From: Actinomyces bovis
GTDB lineage: Bacteria > Actinomycetota > Actinomycetes > Actinomycetales > Actinomycetaceae
Assembly (NCBI RefSeq): GCF_900444995.1
Contig: NZ_UAPQ01000001.1
Location: 496,001 to 560,000, forward strand
Reading direction: 5' to 3'
Length of the DNA: 64,000 bases
Part shown: piece by piece, positions 17,824-27,057 of the stretch
Layout of the letters: every line of letters begins with the position of its first letter
Position numbering within the stretch: position 1 is the first letter of the stretch
Position numbers and translations under genes: made by a program
The notes under the pieces: model-generated
Databases searched by the model: none
Seen by the model: the letters and a program-made list of their open reading frames with translations, nothing else
What the model was told of the DNA's origin: nothing

Positions 17824-19022
17824 GCTCCACCCTCGGAGTGCTTCACGTCCAGGCTCGAGACAGGAATAAAAGATCCCTTACGGGCATGGTCGGCCGAATC
17901 ACAGGCACTGTCGCAAGTACATTTCTGGTCCGCATCGACCAAGTGTCGAGGCAGGAAAGAACTGGTCTCCGACACGGTGTCAACTTCGAACCACGGCTGC
18001 GGGACGCCTAAATCACGCACCCGACTGCAGTCGCGACAGCGGGGAACGCGGAACAGCCGATGCTCGGTAAGTGACATTCCGCTGACTCCCCAGCTCAGTG
18101 TGTAAGAGCGGCCTGCAAGTGGAGAAACAGTAAACGCCACAGGCAGTATGGACCATAGTATGAGATGGACTGCAAGACCTGCAACAGCAGCATCTTGCCC
18201 GGCCCCACTCCATGTCGAAATGGGATGTACGAGACCAGCATCTGCCGCAGCGTCGACGGTTCTCTGCTCCGAAAGAAAATCAAGTTGAGAGCGTCGTCGA
18301 AGCCGGAAGCAGTGATAGCAGCCAGTTTCCGTGGGGAGGAATGTAGGGCCAATAACGGCGTACGTACCGTCATATGGTAATACCTGGGTCCATGGTATTT
18401 CAGAGCGTAAGGACCACCGATTTACATTTTCGAGAACCTGTGCGTGGACGCCCCCAGGAGCCACTACCACTAAGTGCTGCAAATCGGTAGAAAGATCCAT
18501 ATGATCCAACTCGGCAACAGCTTCGTCCTCCGCGACAGCGCGAACTGTAGCCACACCTGAGCGGATGAACAGGCGGGCGATCTCGGATGCCACAGCTCCG
18601 TCACCGATAACGGTCGCATGAGTACGAGACAATAACTGAGCAACATCAGTGGGGTTGACAGAGTTCGCAATGGCCTCAGATAGAGCAGTGGCGGCACGTT
18701 CGCGCCACGGATTCTCCGGTAAGCCCGGCCCGGGCCCCTGAACCAGCAGACCATGCTTAGCAAGCTGACTCAAAGCGTTATCCAAAGCCGGTCGCACCGC
18801 GGGACCAATGACCTGACTTATCTCGTCCACGGTGCACTTCCCATCGAGTTCGTCGAACAAGGTAGGCAAGAACTCAGAGGCGGCTCGGCCTTGGAACACC
18901 ACAGCCCTATCACTATATCGGAGAGTAAGCCGGTCTCGTTCGATCGCACACTCATACCACGGGGCTATCTGCGGGAACTCTGGGATAGGGGCTACAGCTA
19001 TCGGGACAGTGATATCAGGCAT
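17820..19022 (-). CDS. E1-like cyclodehydratase partner (SagC-like, leader-binding)
   Basis: The 400-residue protein has an N-terminal winged-helix leader-binding part (ISQVIGPAVRPALDNALSQL) and an E1/ThiF-like core with VIGDGAVASEIARLF. Zinc-site Cys pairs are seen in TGCYHCFRL and PRCRDCSRV. SagC-type proteins bind the precursor leader and activate YcaO. I chose the second ATG of ATGCCTATG because the GGAG site abuts the first ATG but sits six bases from the second. The last 36 residues contain an unusual CTCDSACDS tail not needed for the two zinc pairs. The gene begins about 94 bp after the precursor stop and overlaps YcaO by 4 bp. Confidence 0.9.
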   Translation of the reverse strand: MPDITVPIAVAPIPEFPQIAPWYECAIERDRLTLRYSDRAVVFQGRAASEFLPTLFDELDGKCTVDEISQVIGPAVRPALDNALSQLAKHGLLVQGPGPGLPENPWRERAATALSEAIANSVNPTDVAQLLSRTHATVIGDGAVASEIARLFIRSGVATVRAVAEDEAVAELDHMDLSTDLQHLVVVAPGGVHAQVLENVNRWSLRSEIPWTQVLPYDGTYAVIGPTFLPTETGCYHCFRLRRRSQLDFLSEQRTVDAAADAGLVHPISTWSGAGQDAAVAGLAVHLILWSILPVAFTVSPLAGRSYTLSWGVSGMSLTEHRLFRVPRCRDCSRVRDLGVPQPWFEVDTVSETSSFLPRHLVDADQKCTCDSACDSADHARKGSFIPVSSLDVKHSEGGA

Positions 19023-19115
19023 AGGCATCTCCGTAAGTCTTACAATAAGTGAGCGACGAGAAGGGTAAAATCGGTGCGGAAACCACAGACAGTGCAGAGA
19101 CGACTCTGTCAGCAA

Positions 19116-19241
19116 TCACCAACAGCAGCAACAACAAAGCTTAGAGGTGCAGCAACAGAACTTCGAGCTGCAGCAACATTTCGCCGCTGCATTAGCAGCG
19201 AAGATCTTCGAGGTGCCAGCCTGATAAGAACTGAGATCCAT
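19116..19241 (-). CDS. TOMM (streptolysin S-like) precursor peptide
   Basis: This 41-codon gene sits immediately upstream of the E1-like, YcaO and dehydrogenase genes. The first 21 residues form a leader (MDLSSYQAGTSKIF, then AANAAAK). The core is CCCSSKFCCCTSKLCCCCCW: three Cys blocks separated by Ser/Thr-Ser-Lys-hydrophobic spacers, ending in Trp. Eleven Cys and four Ser/Thr in twenty residues, placed next to cyclodehydratase genes, is the hallmark of SagA-type precursors. The start is uncertain. ATG at 19241 has only a weak GGGA site, whereas a strong GAGGAG lies before an ATG at 19266 whose frame stops after three codons. An in-frame TTG at 19256 overlaps that stop. Cys-rich core and position are direct observations; cytolytic or antibacterial activity is inferred from the family. 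Confidence 0.9.
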   Translation of the reverse strand: MDLSSYQAGTSKIFAANAAAKCCCSSKFCCCTSKLCCCCCW

Positions 19242-19368
19242 CAGATCCCAGGTCAATTCGTCATATATGATAACTCCTCACTGAGTCTATATAATCTCCA
19301 GCCCACATAGATTAGATGTCTACTGTCGATACGACCGACGTACGGGAGATAGGGCTTAGACTTTTACA

Positions 19369-19397
19369 AGTATAGCAACACACCGTCAACGCGTCAA
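19369..19397 (-). promoter_or_regulatory. sigma-70-type promoter for the TOMM operon
   Basis: On the minus strand TTGACG (19397-19392) is followed after exactly 17 bases by TATACT (19374-19369). It would start transcription near 19361, giving a 5' leader of about 120 nt before the precursor gene. Confidence 0.6.
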
Positions 19398-19746
19398 TAG
19401 ACCCGTAGCAAATGAGAGTGTAGATGGCCGCTGTGCTGCTCATCAGGATTTGCGACAGAGCCGTTGTATAGGTTTTGCCCTCAACTTTTCCAAGCTCCAA
19501 ATCCTGCCAACTATTTTACGTGAAACATGCTTAGCCACACCCTGAAACACCTCGCGAGCGTTATCTTGAATTTCTTCAACCCAGTCCGGCATCACTATTA
19601 GCCTCACTGAAGCCCTAAATCGACGCGTCGAACACCCTCATAGCTCCACCCTAGAATCCCTAACCACACTCTCAAATCAGATAAGTCACTATAAACAACA
19701 CCTCAATAGTAATAAGCTCATGTTTGCCGCTCAGTTAGCGGCAGAC
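19398..19746. other. AT-rich spacer upstream of the TOMM promoter
   Basis: No supported gene is seen. A minus-strand TTG-initiated frame of 62 codons (19312-19500) runs through the promoter and has no good ribosome-binding site. TATTTTACGTGAAACA at 19512-19527 matches the parS consensus in 14 of 16 positions. A short 7-bp inverted repeat (TGCCGCT and AGCGGCA) lies near 19727-19745. Confidence 0.4.
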
Positions 19747-19792
19747 CCGAGGGTGTTGCGGCAGGTTAAGCAACCTGCCGCAACACCCTCGG
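19747..19792. terminator. perfect 21-bp inverted repeat, probable terminator
   Basis: The arm CCGAGGGTGTTGCGGCAGGTT pairs perfectly with its complement across a four-base AAGC loop. It lies about 55 bp beyond the FG-GAP gene stop. No T-tract follows on either strand, so it may act as a strong hairpin or as a barrier at the island edge. Confidence 0.6.
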
Positions 19793-19847
19793 CTTGTGGA
19801 CTCGCCACAGCCCTACTGGCGTTTTGCAGCCAGTATTGACTGAGGAA

Positions 19848-21863
19848 TCAGCTATCAGCCCTACGGCGTGCGCGGACTAAAGCCATGGTTACTCCCCCGA
19901 CGAGAAGCAGCACCGCTACTGTCACTGCTGCCGTTCCGGCCGACACACCTGTAGCAGATAGGACTCCCCCAGACGGCTTGGTACCTGCTGGCCCAGCTGC
20001 TTGGTTCTGTCCCTGCGTACCAGGGGTTCCCAAGTCACCTGGCTGTGGCTGCGCCGGAGCACTTGCAGATGGCCCGGATGTAGGCGGATTCTGCTCCTGC
20101 CCGTTATCCGGCTTGGAAGACGGTGGGGCCTGCTGGCCGCCATCCTCCGGACGCTCCGGTGCCGGCTGCTGTGCCAAGGAATGTGTGGCGGGTAGCTTGG
20201 CCAGCACGATGCTGCCGCGCCCCTGAGTGTTATCCGCCCCGGCAAGCATGAACTTGCCCTTGTGTTCGTTGAAATCATGGAGCACTCCGACCGCACGTCC
20301 AAGACGGTTGCCGTCACCTTGAAGAGAGGTGAGCAGTGCTGCATCCAAGGCAGCTAAGTCAACTCGCCCACCCTTGGCATGGAGCACCGTCACATCGGCG
20401 CTGCCTGTAAGCGCAGAAGTATCAATAGCAAGCGCTTTGGCATCCTCGTAGGCGCCCAGGAGAATTGTTCCCGTGCTGCCTTTCGCTGCCTTTACCGCGC
20501 TAATGCTGTACCCCAGGCCTTTGGCACCACGAGAGTCGTAGAGCCACCAGCCACGGCTGCCCTCCTTGTCGATGACGGGTAATTTGGCCTCAGGGTCAGT
20601 GCTAACAGTCTCGCGGGAGGCTGAGCCGAGAACTACTGCTGCTCCACCATCACGAGTACGGGGCTCAGCCCCAAAGAGGATATCCGCGAACCCGTCACCG
20701 TTGATATCGCCTAGCGCAGCCACAGAGATACCTAGCCGATCTTTGCCGCGCAGGGGTCCGTTGACGGTAAAGCCCTTGAAGGACTTGGTGAGGTCAACCG
20801 TGCCACGTTCTGTACCGGAGACGAGCCACCCCATACCGGTTGCGACGTCGGCAGCACCATTAGCCTTGGCGACATAGCCACCAAAGAGGAAGTCGCTGAT
20901 GCCGTCACCATCCACGTCTCCTGCTGGAGTGAAAGCAGATACGCGTTGTTCAGGTGTTCCTACTACACGCAGCAAGACTTGGCTGTCGTCAGCGATATTG
21001 ACCGTCGCGCTTGAGGATCGGCCACTAACCACTGTGACCTCACCCCCGCGAGTCGGCCCACCAGCCAGCGAGACGACGGCAACATCTGCCAGGCCGTCAC
21101 TGTTTAGGTCGCCCGCACCGGTTACAACATAGCCAGTCCCGGTAGGTCGGTCGCCGGTGGCCTCGATGACAAACCCGCGCTCACCAAGCTCATCAAGGTG
21201 CTTCGGCCAGGCAGCAGCGGAACCAAAGACAACGTAACCGCGCTGCCCAAGCTGGTCGGACACGCCAATGTCGCCTACGCCGTCGCCGTTAACGTCTCCC
21301 ACGCAGGACACGTTTATGCCGGCCATCGCGTTTGCACGTCGTGGTCCTTCTACTTTGATCGCACCCGTTGCAGGGTCGTCAAGATCTCCGGTCTTAGCCC
21401 CGTTAGGGATGATGTAGAGCGCGCCGGTCCTGCCGTATTTATCCTGAGTGTGCAGCCAGGCGCTGGTAATGATGTCTTGACGCCCATCGCCTGTGACGTC
21501 ACAGGCGTGCTGTGACAGCGAGGCTCCTGCAGCTGCATTCAAAGAGCCATACCAATGGGCAAGAGCTCCTGCCGGTGCTGCCGGTGCAACTGGGGGTGCC
21601 GGGGCTTGGGCAGGTAGCTCATTCAGCCCGTCCCGCACGGCGATCTGTTCATCTTCGGCACAGACCGGGGTTTTGAGATCTTTTGCTTCACCTCCTTGGG
21701 AATCCACAGCTTTGCTGATGCAGGTGTTGAGGGAGGGGTCTGAGGAGTAGTTGTCAGGGATGACAGACGCCGACGCAGGTCCGGCGACGAGTAGCAGCGC
21801 GGCGCCAGCCGCGAGTCCCGTCACCCCCGCCAGACGTCCTGGGAACAATGGGTGAGTGGCCAT
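19848..21863 (-). CDS. secreted FG-GAP repeat protein with LSATG sorting-like tail
   Basis: The 671-residue protein begins MATHPLFPGRLAG and has a signal peptide (TGLAAGAALLLVAGPASAS). I chose this ATG because the longer open frame upstream would bury the signal. The body has repeated integrin-alpha-like FG-GAP blades with Ca-binding Asp motifs (DVTGDGRQD, DVNGDGVGD, DLNSDGLAD, DVDGDGISD, DINGDGFAD), predicting a beta-propeller. A Pro/Gln/Ser-rich stalk leads to LSATG, a hydrophobic helix (AAVTVAVLLLVGGVTMAL) and RARRRADS. This resembles a sortase signal with a variant pentapeptide. It is therefore probably cell-surface anchored and may bind host or matrix ligands. No sortase gene is in the window. 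Confidence 0.85.
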   Translation of the reverse strand: MATHPLFPGRLAGVTGLAAGAALLLVAGPASASVIPDNYSSDPSLNTCISKAVDSQGGEAKDLKTPVCAEDEQIAVRDGLNELPAQAPAPPVAPAAPAGALAHWYGSLNAAAGASLSQHACDVTGDGRQDIITSAWLHTQDKYGRTGALYIIPNGAKTGDLDDPATGAIKVEGPRRANAMAGINVSCVGDVNGDGVGDIGVSDQLGQRGYVVFGSAAAWPKHLDELGERGFVIEATGDRPTGTGYVVTGAGDLNSDGLADVAVVSLAGGPTRGGEVTVVSGRSSSATVNIADDSQVLLRVVGTPEQRVSAFTPAGDVDGDGISDFLFGGYVAKANGAADVATGMGWLVSGTERGTVDLTKSFKGFTVNGPLRGKDRLGISVAALGDINGDGFADILFGAEPRTRDGGAAVVLGSASRETVSTDPEAKLPVIDKEGSRGWWLYDSRGAKGLGYSISAVKAAKGSTGTILLGAYEDAKALAIDTSALTGSADVTVLHAKGGRVDLAALDAALLTSLQGDGNRLGRAVGVLHDFNEHKGKFMLAGADNTQGRGSIVLAKLPATHSLAQQPAPERPEDGGQQAPPSSKPDNGQEQNPPTSGPSASAPAQPQPGDLGTPGTQGQNQAAGPAGTKPSGGVLSATGVSAGTAAVTVAVLLLVGGVTMALVRARRRADS

Positions 21864-22051
21864 ACCTATCCTGTAAAATTGGCCATTGCCAATGGTTGTT
21901 CTAACTGGGATGTGCGTCTTACTCATGGCAAGGCAAGCGTCTGCGCCACTGGCTCCGAGGAGGGTGCGGAAGCGGTCCGTGCCCTCCTCACCCACACCGA
22001 GACAGGGTCGCCTGCCCCGGTGAGTGAAATCAGATTGTGACGCATTGCGCC

Positions 22052-22070
22052 TTAGGTTTGCCTTACCTTC
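22052..22070. promoter_or_regulatory. DtxR/IdeR-type iron box
   Basis: TTAGGTTTGCCTTACCTTC matches the 19-bp DtxR/IdeR consensus in about 16 positions, with good dyad symmetry (AGGT and ACCT half sites). It lies between divergent genes, about 190 bp before the FG-GAP start and 230 bp before glgP. The surrounding 430-bp interval holds no other supported gene. Confidence 0.6.
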
Positions 22071-22296
22071 GAAAACGCATCGGGATACTACACAGTCGCC
22101 ACCTAATCCTGGCAAGCCACAACCCTCAGCCCCATCCTCAACACCTTGGGCGCTATCTTTTGGGCAGGGCCCCCGGTTCACATGGCTCATCCGGACAGGC
22201 CACACCAGCCTTCGCCCGCAATCACGATGTAAGATCTGCAAGATCAGTGCAACTCTCGGCTAGCACCGCTCCAACACTTGACATAAGGAATGAAGA

Positions 22297-24663
22297 ATGA
22301 CGCAGAACCTGGCTAGCACCGTGCCCTCCCAGGTACGTGCGGTCTCAGGCCGCCCCGCCACCGCTTCCACCCACATGGAGGTCTGGCAAGGCCTGTCCTC
22401 CGCCATCGTCTCGCGGATCGCCGACGACTGGCACGCCACCAGCGAGAAGTACCGGGCTGGCCGCCAGGAGCACTACTTCTCCGCCGAGTTCCTCATGGGC
22501 CGCGCCCTGCTCAACAACCTGACCAACCTGGGCCTGGTTGAAGAAGCCCGCCAGGCCGTGTCTGCCTTCGGGCAAGACCTATCCACCGTGCTGGAACAGG
22601 AGCCCGACGCCGCCCTGGGCAACGGCGGCCTCGGCCGCCTGGCCGCCTGCTTCCTGGACTCCTGCGCCACCCTGGAGTTGCCGGTCACCGGCTACGGCAT
22701 CCTCTACCGCTACGGCCTGTTCAAGCAGCTCTTCTCCGACGGCTTCCAGACCGAGCAGCCCGATCCCTGGATGGAAGAGGGCTACCCCTTCGTCATCCGC
22801 CGCGAGGAAGCCACCCGCCTGGTCCGCTACAACGACCTAACCGTCAAGGCTGTCCCCCACGACATGCCGATCACCGGCTACGGCACCCACAACGTCGGCA
22901 CCCTGCGCCTATGGCGCGCCGAGCCGGTCCAGGAGTTCGACTACGACGCCTTCAACTCTCAGCGCTTCACCGAGGCCATTGTGGACCGCGAGCGCACCAA
23001 CGACATCTCCCGGGTCCTCTACCCCAACGACACCACCTTCGAAGGCAAGCTCCTGCGCGTACGCCAGCAGTACTTCTTCTGCTCGGCCTCCCTGCAGGAG
23101 ATCGTGGACAACTACATCTCCCACCACGGCGAGGACCTCAGTGACTTCGCCAAGTACAACGCCGTCCAGCTCAATGACACCCACCCGGTGCTGGCCATCC
23201 CCGAGCTCATGCGCCTGCTCATGGACGAGCACAAGCTTGGTTGGGAGGCCGCCTGGGAGATCGTCACCAAGACCTTCGCCTACACCAACCACACGGTGCT
23301 GGCCGAGGCCCTGGAGACCTGGGACGTATCCATCTTTGACCGCCTCTTCCCGCGCATCACGGAGATCGTCCGGGAGATCGACCGCCGCTTCCGTCTAGAC
23401 CTGGCTGAGCGTGGCATCAAGCCTGAAACCATCGAGTACATGGCTCCGGTCTCCGGTAACACCGTGCGCATGGCCTGGATTGCCTGCTACGCCTCCTACT
23501 CCATCAACGGTGTGGCCGCCCTGCACACGGAGATCATCAAGCGCGAGACCCTGGGTGAATGGCACGCCATCTGGCCTGAGCGCTTCAACAACAAGACCAA
23601 TGGCGTCACCCCTCGCCGTTGGCTCCGCCAGTGCAACCCGCGCCTATCCGCCCTGCTGGACGAGGTCACCGGTTCTGACGCCTGGGTAACGGACCTCTCC
23701 GTCCTGGCGCAGCACACCGACGCCGTCGACGAATCCGTCTACGCACGCCTGGCAGAAGTAAAGCGCGCCAATAAGGTTGACTTTGCGGCCTGGGTTAAAG
23801 AACGCGAAGGCGTGGAGATTGACCCTGACGCCGTCTTTGATGTGCAGATCAAGCGCCTGCACGAGTACAAGCGCCAGCTCCTCAACGCCCTGTACGTGCT
23901 GGACCTGTACTTCCGCATGAAGGAAGACCCGACCCTGGTGGTGCCTAAGCGGGTCTTCATCTTTGGTGCTAAGGCTGCCCCCGGCTACGTGCGCGCCAAG
24001 GCCGTCATCAAGCTCATCAATACTATTGGCGAGCTAGTCAACAATGACCCGGTGGTCTCCCAGACCCTCAAGGTCGTCTTCATCCACAACTACAACGTCT
24101 CCCCCGCCGAGCACATCATCCCCGCCGCAGACGTCTCCGAGCAGATCTCCATGGCGGGTAAGGAAGCCTCCGGCACCTCCAATATGAAGTTCATGATGAA
24201 CGGCGCGCTCACGCTGGGCACCCTGGACGGCGCGAATGTGGAGATCCTGGATGCCGTGGGTGATGACAACGCCTACATCTTTGGCGCCACGGAAGACGAA
24301 CTGCCTACCCTGCGCCAGAGCTACGACCCGCGCACCGCCTACGAGACGGTCCCCGGCCTGCGTCGCGCCCTGGACGCCCTCATTGACGGCACCCTGGATG
24401 ACCACGGCACCGGTGGCTTCGCGGACCTACGCCGCAGTCTCCTAGAGGCCTCCTATGAGCCGGCGGACGTGTACTACGTGCTGGGTGACTTCGCGGCCTA
24501 CCGGGAGACCAAGGACGCTATGGCGGCCGACTACGCCGACCAGCGCGCCTGGCAGCGCAAAGCCTGGGTGAATATCACTCGCTCCGGCCGTTTCTCCTCC
24601 GACCGCACCATCAGCGACTACGCCCGCGAGGTTTGGCATATCGAGGCGCAGCCCATCGCCTGA
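22297..24663 (+). CDS. glgP: glycogen/starch phosphorylase
   Basis: GlgP releases glucose 1-phosphate from alpha-1,4-glucan ends using pyridoxal phosphate in the cytosol. The 788-residue length and sequence fit the GT35 family. EHYFSAEFLMGRALLNNLTNLG is near the N-terminus and GNGGLGRLAACFLDSCATLELP follows. KRLHEYKRQLLN is in the C-terminal half, and the cofactor lysine lies in EASGTSNMKFMMNGALTLGTLDGANVEI. The ATG has AAGGAATGAAG just upstream. It is separate from the glgE cluster but complements it: one set builds the glucan, this one degrades it. A strong hairpin terminator follows. Confidence 0.97.
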   Translation: MTQNLASTVPSQVRAVSGRPATASTHMEVWQGLSSAIVSRIADDWHATSEKYRAGRQEHYFSAEFLMGRALLNNLTNLGLVEEARQAVSAFGQDLSTVLEQEPDAALGNGGLGRLAACFLDSCATLELPVTGYGILYRYGLFKQLFSDGFQTEQPDPWMEEGYPFVIRREEATRLVRYNDLTVKAVPHDMPITGYGTHNVGTLRLWRAEPVQEFDYDAFNSQRFTEAIVDRERTNDISRVLYPNDTTFEGKLLRVRQQYFFCSASLQEIVDNYISHHGEDLSDFAKYNAVQLNDTHPVLAIPELMRLLMDEHKLGWEAAWEIVTKTFAYTNHTVLAEALETWDVSIFDRLFPRITEIVREIDRRFRLDLAERGIKPETIEYMAPVSGNTVRMAWIACYASYSINGVAALHTEIIKRETLGEWHAIWPERFNNKTNGVTPRRWLRQCNPRLSALLDEVTGSDAWVTDLSVLAQHTDAVDESVYARLAEVKRANKVDFAAWVKEREGVEIDPDAVFDVQIKRLHEYKRQLLNALYVLDLYFRMKEDPTLVVPKRVFIFGAKAAPGYVRAKAVIKLINTIGELVNNDPVVSQTLKVVFIHNYNVSPAEHIIPAADVSEQISMAGKEASGTSNMKFMMNGALTLGTLDGANVEILDAVGDDNAYIFGATEDELPTLRQSYDPRTAYETVPGLRRALDALIDGTLDDHGTGGFADLRRSLLEASYEPADVYYVLGDFAAYRETKDAMAADYADQRAWQRKAWVNITRSGRFSSDRTISDYAREVWHIEAQPIA

Positions 24664-24684
24664 TCCCGACAGCCACTTAGCGAC

Positions 24685-24733
24685 GACGGCGCCCGCCACA
24701 CCGGTTCATCCGGTCGGCGGGCGCCGTCCTTTG
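24685..24733. terminator. bidirectional terminator between glgP and the atp operon
   Basis: Arms GACGGCGCCCGCC (24685-24697) and GGCGGGCGCCGTC (24716-24728) pair perfectly, with an inner ACCGG/CCGGT extension. CTTTGGCTTT follows on the plus strand. It separates two convergent transcription units. Confidence 0.85.
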
Positions 24734-24768
24734 GCTTTATTAGCGTCCCTCAGCGGTGCTGGCGGGGC

Positions 24769-25176
24769 TCAGTACAGTTCGGACTGCTTGGGGGCGGCAG
24801 CTTCCATCCAGGAGACCAGCGCGTTGTATGACTCCGAGGGCATCGCCAGATTCACGTGCTCACTGCGATAAGTGCAGGTCACGTCCACCACGCGGCCACT
24901 GATGGAGCGTGGGTGCACCCCCACGATCTCCAAGTCCTCGCGCTGGAAGCGATAGTGCGGTCGCAGGCGGATGGACATGAGCCGGTGCCAGACCAGCTCC
25001 TCGCCCCCAAAGCTTCCAATACCGGAGAACCAGCCGCCTTTGCCCGGGTGGGACAGGCCGCATTCAAAGGAGCCCACACGGCTGGCTAGTAAGCGCAGCC
25101 GCCACAGGAAGGCCAGGGAACCCAAGAGTATTACGCCAGCCACAATGGCCGCCCAGTCCCAGCCCCCCAGCCCCAT
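24769..25176 (-). CDS. DUF2550 family membrane protein
   Basis: The 135-residue protein has one N-terminal helix (AAIVAGVILLGSLAFLWRL) and a cytosolic beta-rich domain starting SFECGL. Conserved-looking segments are YRFQREDLEIVGVHPR and VDVTCTYRSEHVNLAM. A DUF2550 protein directly after atpC is typical of actinobacteria, including mycobacteria. The start lies two bases from the atpC stop, so it is the last gene of the ATP synthase operon. Its role is unknown; a structural or assembly function near the ATP synthase is only suggested by gene order. Confidence 0.85.
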   Translation of the reverse strand: MGLGGWDWAAIVAGVILLGSLAFLWRLRLLASRVGSFECGLSHPGKGGWFSGIGSFGGEELVWHRLMSIRLRPHYRFQREDLEIVGVHPRSISGRVVDVTCTYRSEHVNLAMPSESYNALVSWMEAAAPKQSELY

Positions 25177-25178
25177 GG

Positions 25179-25526
25179 TCAGTCCTCGAAGCCGTCCCCA
25201 GCCGGCATCAGCTCCTCGGCCTCAGCCAGCATCTGGTCCACCCCAATGGCTGCCGCAGACTCGGCCTCTTCACCGGAGAGGTCAGCAGCCACGGTAACCA
25301 CGTCATGGTCCACGGAGCAGAAGCCACCGTTTACCGCGATAATCACCTCGGCGGCGCCGTCGACCGGTGTAATCCGTACCTTGCCGCGGCCCAGCAGTGC
25401 CAGCACCGGGGCTCGTCCAGGCAGCACGCCCATCTCGCCGTCGATCAGCGGCACGGAGACGCGCTCAGCCTGCCCCATCCAGGAGCCAGCCCCACTGCGT
25501 GAGACCGCTTCGACACTCAGTGCCAT
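25179..25526 (-). CDS. atpC: F1Fo ATP synthase epsilon subunit
   Basis: The 115-residue protein has the epsilon N-terminal beta-sandwich (RVSVPLIDGEMGVLPGRAPVLALLGRG). It is shorter than the 130-140 residues usual in many bacteria. The C-terminal part is acidic and only partly resembles the helical hairpin (GEEAESAAAIGVDQMLAEAEEL), so its inhibitory regulation may be reduced. It follows atpD after 34 bp. Assignment rests on the domain and on operon position. Confidence 0.93.
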   Translation of the reverse strand: MALSVEAVSRSGAGSWMGQAERVSVPLIDGEMGVLPGRAPVLALLGRGKVRITPVDGAAEVIIAVNGGFCSVDHDVVTVAADLSGEEAESAAAIGVDQMLAEAEELMPAGDGFED

Positions 25527-25560
25527 GCGTGTACCTCCCCCTTGCCTGCTGCCGACCTCA

Positions 25561-27057
<1,497 letters not shown>

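Noticed and set aside
19074-19310. 78-codon plus-strand frame opposite the precursor
   Set aside because: It is the reverse strand of the Cys codon runs; the minus strand gives the coherent TOMM precursor.
19312-19500. 62-codon minus-strand frame as a second TOMM precursor
   Set aside because: TTG start without a ribosome-binding site, it runs through the operon promoter, and it has only three Cys without a core-like block.
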